A DNA stretch of 64,000 nucleotides from Gemmatimonadaceae bacterium (GTDB lineage Bacteria; Latescibacterota; UBA2968; UBA8231), in the NCBI GenBank assembly GCA_026706075.1, contig JAPOZM010000093.1:1-64000 (forward strand). The letters run 5' to 3'. The notes beneath the pieces are model-generated. The model did no database searches, was not told the origin of the DNA, and saw only the letters and a list, made by a program, of their open reading frames with translations. Position 1 is the stretch's first letter. Every line of letters begins with the position of its first letter. The translations under genes were made by a program, and so were the position numbers. Positions 59,064 through 64,000 of the stretch are shown here, piece by piece.

Positions 59064-59180
59064 AAGGATACAGCAATGGCCTATCGGACCGAGAAAGGAG
59101 GAGAGGAGCCGATCTTCAAGAGATTGCACACTCAGCGTTTCCATCCAACCAAATTCCTCTTTGACAAGGAGCCCTTCGCA

Positions 59181-60071
59181 ATGAGGAACTGCCTTTCAGT
59201 GCTTGTCGCTCTCGGCCTGGTCTTTGGCCTGGTCGGGAGCGCCGACGCCCACATCGGGGAGAGGATCTTTCCCCTCTTCGAGCTCGGCGACGACGACATA
59301 GCCGACCTCGACTTCACGGACGACACGGTCGAAGACTGGGAGGACGTGGCCGGCGATGCGACGTACCTGCCCGTCGACTTCTTCGCGGATCCGACCGTGG
59401 GCGACGGCGCCCAGTACGATCCGGCCGACCTCGACTACCGCATCTGGTCAGCCTGGAACAGCTCCACCGGTACGATCTGGTTCGCCATGGAGCGCATCGA
59501 CAACGTCTACTTCGGCAGGGAGTACGACGGCAGCAGCCCGTGGAACTACGAGGCCATCGAGGTCATGCTCGACGGCGACCACACGGGCGGCGACTACACC
59601 GGTTCGGCCAACCCGGACTGGAACGACGAGGAGAAGAAGCTCAACAACAACCGTCACGCGCAGCAGTACATCGGCGTGGCCGACGACCCCTCCGGCCGTC
59701 ACGTCTTCTACCTCGGCGCCGGCGCCGAGTGGGTCAACGACCTGCCCTACGCCGACGGCGGCGGCTCCTCCGTGGGCGACGGGCCGACGGTCAGTACCAT
59801 CGAGCTCTTCGTCACCCCCTTCGACGACCTGATCTGGAACAGCCCCGACGACAGCAAGGCTTCCGACCTGTTCGACGGCAAGCTCATCGGCTATCAGATC
59901 TCGCTGCCCGACACCGACAAGGACGTTGGCCAGGATCGGGCGTTCCACACCCTGTCCGGGCAGGCCGCGACCTGGCGCTTTGCTGAGCGCTTTGTCGACG
60001 CCCGTCTTATCGGTCTGGAAACGGCGGTCGAGGGGAACTCGTGGGGCCGCATCAAGGCCGGGATGAAGTAG
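59181..60071 (+). CDS. Secreted protein, unknown paralogous family (copy C)
   Basis: A 296-aa exported protein, third member of the family at 28006 and 29005. Signal peptide RNCLSVLVALGLVFGLVGSADA. ATG 59181 has AAGGAG 9 nt upstream; an in-frame ATG 59076 would put 35 charged residues before the signal and is rejected. The mature part begins HIGERIFPLFELGDDDIADL and keeps IWFAMERIDNVYF, DGDHTGGDYTG, TIELFVTPFDDLIW and a final WGRIKAGMK. It lacks the Cys pair of copies A/B and is more diverged. It sits upstream of two large surface proteins and has its own terminator. Confidence 0.87.
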   Translation: MRNCLSVLVALGLVFGLVGSADAHIGERIFPLFELGDDDIADLDFTDDTVEDWEDVAGDATYLPVDFFADPTVGDGAQYDPADLDYRIWSAWNSSTGTIWFAMERIDNVYFGREYDGSSPWNYEAIEVMLDGDHTGGDYTGSANPDWNDEEKKLNNNRHAQQYIGVADDPSGRHVFYLGAGAEWVNDLPYADGGGSSVGDGPTVSTIELFVTPFDDLIWNSPDDSKASDLFDGKLIGYQISLPDTDKDVGQDRAFHTLSGQAATWRFAERFVDARLIGLETAVEGNSWGRIKAGMK

Positions 60072-60105
60072 GTTAAACCGGTTTCTACTTGTTGATTCCC
60101 ATGTG

Positions 60106-60138
60106 AAGAGAGGGAGGAGCCCATTCCTCCCTCTCTTT
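60106..60138 (+). terminator. Terminator after paralogue C
   Basis: A perfect 13-bp stem, AAGAGAGGGAGGA (60106-60118) with TCCTCCCTCTCTT (60125-60137), 6-nt loop, followed by a short T run. Typical intrinsic terminator, though the tail is weak. Confidence 0.75.
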
Positions 60139-60278
60139 GCACTTGAGACGCGTTTTCGGCGCAACGAGTGCTGAACGCGACCTCTGTCAACTGCCGCGCA
60201 GTCCCGGACCCGGCTTCCCAGTCTTCGGGGCCGTTTGCCGGGCTTTGCTTGTCTACTACAACGGGAGGGAGCAGGGGA

Positions 60279-62768
60279 ATGAGAATCGGGATCTTCGCCG
60301 CGCTGGTCTTCTGGGTATGGGCGGTCGAGTCCGGCGCCGACTTGCGCCTGTTCTCCATTCCCGGCGACGGCGACACCTGGGCCAGCATCCGGCAGGGGTC
60401 GGTCTCCGAGAACACTTACATCGAACTCGTCGACCTCGAAGGCTACGAGAACGGCATCGGCCCCATCTTCCCGGCAAGATGGATCCCCGTTCCCGAGGTC
60501 CCCCTCGACCTGACCGCCGAGGCGGACGCGGCCCTCGACTCCCTGCTCCTCGCCTTCTCCTACCACGTGACCCGTACCGACGTGGTGGCACCGGAGGACG
60601 TGGAGTTGGAGGACGGCACCGTCCTCGCCGCCGGCTCCATCCTGATCCCCCGATGGAGCCCCTTCCCCCGCAGCCTGGAAGGGGTGCAGTTGCTGCGCCG
60701 GGCCGGCGTCACCGAGATCCATGCCATGATCAACGTGGCCGAGTCCTTCCCCCGGCCCCCGGGGGCCGACAAGTACAACAAGAGTCTGAACCTCACCTAC
60801 CTGGCGATCTGGGAGAGAGCCCTCACCGGCATCCGCCGCCAGGAGGGCCTCGCCCGCGTCTTCGACGGCGACCCCACCAGCCACTTCGCCCGCATCGACC
60901 GGGTAGGACAGGACGTGACCCAGAAGTGGGGGCTCTACGTCGACCTGGGGCACTACTTCCCCGTCCGTCTCTTCCGCCTCTATCCCAGCCTCGAGGAACC
61001 GGTACGCGTCTCCGCCTACACCTTCTATCGCGGTCTGCCCGACACCGAGACGGAGATCGCCGGCCTCAGCCTGGAAGATCCGAATACGGGGCCCCTGGGT
61101 TACCCCTTGTTCAGCAAGATCGGGGACACCTTTCCCACCTGGCTCCCCGAGGCCAGCGTGCCGGTCAACCGGCAGGACACGATCGCCGTGGTCTTCGACC
61201 CGCCCGTGCAGATGCGCTATTCGAGGATGGACTTCCAGACTCCGCTGGACTACGACCTCGCCGAGATGGAGTACTACGCCGACGGTTTCGTGCGCAGCGC
61301 GGTGTACACCTCCAACGCCCTGCCTCTGCCCCCGGCAACCCTGGGCCGAATCTTCTGGGATGAGGAGAAGATCGGCGATCCCACCCGGTCGAGGATGATC
61401 GTCCGAGTACGCACCGGCTTCACCACCGAGCCCGACGTGCTGTTCCAGATCAACTACCTCGACCGCGAGGTGGAGTGGCGCCGGGGCGAGGGAAACGCGA
61501 ACATCGTCGACAGGCGGCCCGGTTCCACCACCTGGGGCCAACTGGTGGACCTGGAATCCAAGGACTTCAACATCGAGGCGCGCGAAATCTGGAGCGCCGC
61601 CCTGCCCGAGGATCGCGCCTCCATCCGCCTGAGCCGCGAGGACTACATCGGGCTGCCGGTCAGCGTGCGCGGCCGCATCGAGCCCGATCTCGAGTTCTGG
61701 AGCAGCACCCAGGTGGCCACCAACGGCGACCTGGTCCCGGCCCCGAGCGGGCGGCCCTATGTGCAGGTGGAGGTGGCCTTCACCAGCCAGTCACCGGAGT
61801 CGGCCACCATCCTGCGCAACCTCCGCATCGAGTACTCGTCCCCGCAGAGCACCGACGAGCTCTTCGGCGAGATCGCCCCGGCGGCCGAGGTCATCGCCGG
61901 CCGCGACACCTCCTTCGTGCTGGCCCTCCAGGCTTCCCTCGGCGCCGGCAACAGCGGCTTCAACCGGCTGCAGGTCTCTACCCCGGTGCGCACCGGGGCC
62001 ATCGAGGATCTGGAGATGGACTTGGGCGACGGCCAGGTGCTGCGGTTGGAGAACGAGGGCGAGGCGGAAGGAGAGATCGCCACCGGGCGGTTCCGGGAGC
62101 TGCACGTGGCCGACGATCGGTTCGTCCTCGGCTTCCCCCTCCTCGAGCCGTCGGGCGACGGGCAGGCGCTCGAGGTGCTCCTGAAGGCCCGATTCCGCTG
62201 CCGGGTCATCGACTTCCGCACCCCCTTCACCGCCAGCGTCTTCCTCGATACACTGGGCCTGGAAGTGGAGCGCGACTACAGCTCCAGGGGGATCCTTGCC
62301 CTCGCCGGCGCTGAGAGCGCCCCCGACACCCTGGCCTTCTTCCTGCCCCAGCAGGCGACCAGCCGCGACATCGTCGACTTCGCGGCGACGGAAAACCTCT
62401 CGGACCGCAATTCGCTGACAGTCACCGCCGATATCTCCGCCCAGAGCAGACAACTGGTGAGCAACATCCGCATCGGGCCCAACCCCTTCACCCCCAACGG
62501 CGACGGCATCAACGACGAGATGACCGTCTCACTCGACGTGCAGCGACTGGTGACGCCAAAGCCCGTCCGTCTGGAGATCTTCGATCTCGGCGGCCGGCGC
62601 CTGCATCTCATCGAGCGCGAGCTGGCTTCGGGCGGCTATTCCCAGCAGTGGGACGGCCGCGACGCCAACGGGCAGTTGGTCCCACCCGGCATCTACATAC
62701 TCAGCATCTCCACCGATGCCGATGACGCAGGCGATGCCAGGACGCGCACCGTCTCCGTAGCCTACTGA
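60279..62768 (+). CDS. Large secreted/surface protein with gliding-motility/FlgD-type C-terminus
   Basis: An 829-aa exported protein; signal RIGIFAALVFWVWAVESGA, ATG 60279 behind GGAGGGAGC. About residues 190-260 resemble an F5/8 type C (discoidin) segment (VFDGDPTSHFARID, WGLYVDLGHYFPVRLFRLY). A second strand-rich part ends in IGPNPFTPNGDGINDEMTV, then LEIFDLGGRRLHLI and GIYILSISTDA, a gliding-motility CTD/FlgD-like Ig sorting end. Such proteins are exported by type IX-like secretion and displayed on the surface. Ligand unknown. It lies in tandem with another F5/8-containing gene 34 bp downstream. Confidence 0.8.
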   Translation: MRIGIFAALVFWVWAVESGADLRLFSIPGDGDTWASIRQGSVSENTYIELVDLEGYENGIGPIFPARWIPVPEVPLDLTAEADAALDSLLLAFSYHVTRTDVVAPEDVELEDGTVLAAGSILIPRWSPFPRSLEGVQLLRRAGVTEIHAMINVAESFPRPPGADKYNKSLNLTYLAIWERALTGIRRQEGLARVFDGDPTSHFARIDRVGQDVTQKWGLYVDLGHYFPVRLFRLYPSLEEPVRVSAYTFYRGLPDTETEIAGLSLEDPNTGPLGYPLFSKIGDTFPTWLPEASVPVNRQDTIAVVFDPPVQMRYSRMDFQTPLDYDLAEMEYYADGFVRSAVYTSNALPLPPATLGRIFWDEEKIGDPTRSRMIVRVRTGFTTEPDVLFQINYLDREVEWRRGEGNANIVDRRPGSTTWGQLVDLESKDFNIEAREIWSAALPEDRASIRLSREDYIGLPVSVRGRIEPDLEFWSSTQVATNGDLVPAPSGRPYVQVEVAFTSQSPESATILRNLRIEYSSPQSTDELFGEIAPAAEVIAGRDTSFVLALQASLGAGNSGFNRLQVSTPVRTGAIEDLEMDLGDGQVLRLENEGEAEGEIATGRFRELHVADDRFVLGFPLLEPSGDGQALEVLLKARFRCRVIDFRTPFTASVFLDTLGLEVERDYSSRGILALAGAESAPDTLAFFLPQQATSRDIVDFAATENLSDRNSLTVTADISAQSRQLVSNIRIGPNPFTPNGDGINDEMTVSLDVQRLVTPKPVRLEIFDLGGRRLHLIERELASGGYSQQWDGRDANGQLVPPGIYILSISTDADDAGDARTRTVSVAY

Positions 62769-62802
62769 GGCCCGCGGAGAGTTCGGAAAGAGAGGATTCG
62801 CC

Positions 62803-64000
62803 ATGAAACGGCATCTGACGTGGGGGGCGTACATCGCCTTGGTTTCCCTGCCGGAGGGTCTCATGGCCCAGGCCGATCCCGCCTACCGACTGCAGGGCAA
62901 CTCGATCCGGGTGGACCGGGTCTCCCACTGGAACAACTGGATCTACCAGAACGACCTGGTCACCAGTCTCAACGCGCCCGTCGGGGGTGTGAACATCCTC
63001 GAGGTCGGTGCAGGCGGCCTGCGGCCCGTGTTCTTCCGCCGCAACGTCAACGTCGCTCCCACGGCCACGCACTTCACCTACAAGGACCAGGTCCGCGCCC
63101 AGGGGGCGTTGACCTCGGGGGGGACCTCCGCCAAGTCCAACGCAGGCCTGGCCGGCAACGTCATCGACGGCGACCTGACCACGTTCTGGGAGCCGGACAC
63201 GCCCACCGACTACCCCAGCCGCCTGGACGCTCCCGGCCACTTCCATCTCGACGGCCTCCGCGAGTGGGAGGTGGAGATCGACCTCGGCCGCCTGGTCTTC
63301 GCCGACAGCCTGACCTTCATCTTCCCCTCGGACCAGCTCGAGGGCGAGTTTCTCGGCCAGCCGGTCAAGGCCTTCGGGGTCTTCGCCTCCATGGGCGAAC
63401 GCTTCCCCTTTCCCCTGGGCAACAATCTGCGCTTCACCCTCGTGGCCCAGGCGTCGACGGGCGCTGTCGGGGCGGACGGCGTGGAGCTGGTGCCCGTGCC
63501 CGGCACGGAGGGGAGGTACGCGCAGATGACCTTCGGCCTGGTGCCCCTGGACCGGGCCGACTGGGACCTCGACGGCATCCCCGACATCAGCGGGACCTTC
63601 CTCCAGTATATCCGCTTCAAGGCCACGGCTTCCGATCTCTGGCGCGATGCCTTCCTCGGGTCGGGCGAGGAGGCCCGCCTCGCCTATGAGGCCCTGCCCG
63701 CCGAGCGGCGCGGCGCCGTCATCTATCAGCGCCTGACGGCCGGCGGCCTGCTCGTGGACCTCCGGGACGACGGCAACCAGACAGCCAGGGACAAGCACGA
63801 GAGCCTGCCCGAGGCCAAGCGCGGGCCGATCCTGTACTACGTCAAGGAGGTCCCCCGCCTCGCCGAAGTCCAGGTCTGGACCCGGGGCGACAACTACGCC
63901 TACCAGCCGGAGAGCCGCGCCGGCGACTCCTTCGAGCACGGCGGCCTGGGCGCGCCCGAGCTGGCCACCGACGGCAACTACGACACGGAGTGGCAGGCCA
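62803..64000 (+). CDS. Secreted protein with F5/8 type C-like domains (partial, 3' end outside window)
   Basis: The frame is open from ATG 62803 (AGAGG upstream) to the window edge, at least 399 residues. A signal peptide (KRHLTWGAYIALVSLPEGLMAQA) starts it. Two discoidin/F5-8C-like signatures are visible: NVIDGDLTTFWEPDTP with WEVEIDLGRLVFADSLTF, and ELATDGNYDTEWQA at the cut end. These domains bind glycans on surfaces. It probably forms an operon with the upstream surface protein (34 bp gap). Full function cannot be judged without the missing C-terminus. Confidence 0.8.
   Translation, partial: MKRHLTWGAYIALVSLPEGLMAQADPAYRLQGNSIRVDRVSHWNNWIYQNDLVTSLNAPVGGVNILEVGAGGLRPVFFRRNVNVAPTATHFTYKDQVRAQGALTSGGTSAKSNAGLAGNVIDGDLTTFWEPDTPTDYPSRLDAPGHFHLDGLREWEVEIDLGRLVFADSLTFIFPSDQLEGEFLGQPVKAFGVFASMGERFPFPLGNNLRFTLVAQASTGAVGADGVELVPVPGTEGRYAQMTFGLVPLDRADWDLDGIPDISGTFLQYIRFKATASDLWRDAFLGSGEEARLAYEALPAERRGAVIYQRLTAGGLLVDLRDDGNQTARDKHESLPEAKRGPILYYVKEVPRLAEVQVWTRGDNYAYQPESRAGDSFEHGGLGAPELATDGNYDTEWQA

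Noticed and set aside
59076..59180. Earlier in-frame ATG for secreted paralogue C
   Set aside because: It would place a charged 35-residue stretch before a normal signal peptide; ATG 59181 has its own ribosome site.
1..64000. CRISPR arrays, insertion sequences, tRNA or rRNA genes
   Set aside because: No regularly spaced repeats, transposase motifs, tRNA cloverleafs or rRNA segments were recognised by reading; a tRNAscan or Infernal run would be needed to exclude small RNAs fully.

Overview
This is a GC-rich window (roughly 70 % G+C by eye, not computed) that reads as one chromosomal segment of an environmental bacterium. Several secreted proteins end in FlgD-type Ig / T9SS-type-A-like sorting modules (pattern NYPNPFN, then a final VY-C or IYILS strand). 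Families common in the FCB group and Planctomycetes also occur: LVIVD propellers, DUF4838, a PmoA-like family, DUF5069, GH43/GH32-like propellers and an anaerobic sulfatase maturase. Together these suggest the FCB superphylum, most likely a Latescibacterota-like lineage. That assignment is an inference from gene content; no marker phylogeny was possible. No rRNA, tRNA, CRISPR array or insertion sequence was recognised. Genes are tightly packed, many overlap by 4 bp (ATGA/GTGA), and no gene-free stretch exceeds 300 bp.

Layout. 0-5.4 kb: end of an unknown protein, then a BlaI-type repressor with two perfect operators on its own promoter and two tandem BlaR1-like M56 membrane proteins with ExbD/TolR-like tails; the second copy is damaged. 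5.4-13.2 kb: acyltransferase with an ankyrin insert, an LVIVD surface protein, a carboxylate-amine ligase, then a TIM-barrel isomerase, hisS and a UbiA prenyltransferase. 13.3-25 kb: an HU-like protein, a rhodanese/moaB/siroheme operon, a tripartite-efflux operon with two RND pumps, clpP and mutM. 25-42 kb: a triple-DUF5069 protein, a peptidase C26 family enzyme, a phosphatase, two tandem secreted paralogues, a glycosidase-like propeller, an ABC-F ATPase, DUF4838, a radical-SAM maturase, a PmoA-like protein, fhs, a histidine kinase/response regulator pair and a lipoprotein.

42.3-58.9 kb is the most unusual part. A 2471-aa protein that I cannot assign, apart from an ATP-grasp-like C-terminus, overlaps a separate ATP-grasp enzyme. 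A large GHMP kinase and an enoyl-ACP reductase follow it. After a convergent glycosyltransferase-like gene comes a five-gene operon: an unknown protein (possibly RidA-like), the two halves of a sulfopyruvate/phosphonopyruvate-type TPP decarboxylase, a LarA/DUF2088 protein and an SDR dehydrogenase. The first cluster looks like kinase plus ligase chemistry on an unknown metabolite. The second looks like 2-hydroxyacid epimerisation, oxidation and decarboxylation. Both pathway readings are inference.

59-64 kb holds secreted and surface proteins: a third member of the 28-30 kb paralogue family, an 829-aa protein with a gliding-motility/FlgD-type end, and a truncated protein with F5/8-type (discoidin-like) segments. 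Two or three genes appear to use non-canonical start codons (CTG, CTG, ATC) placed correctly behind Shine-Dalgarno sequences.
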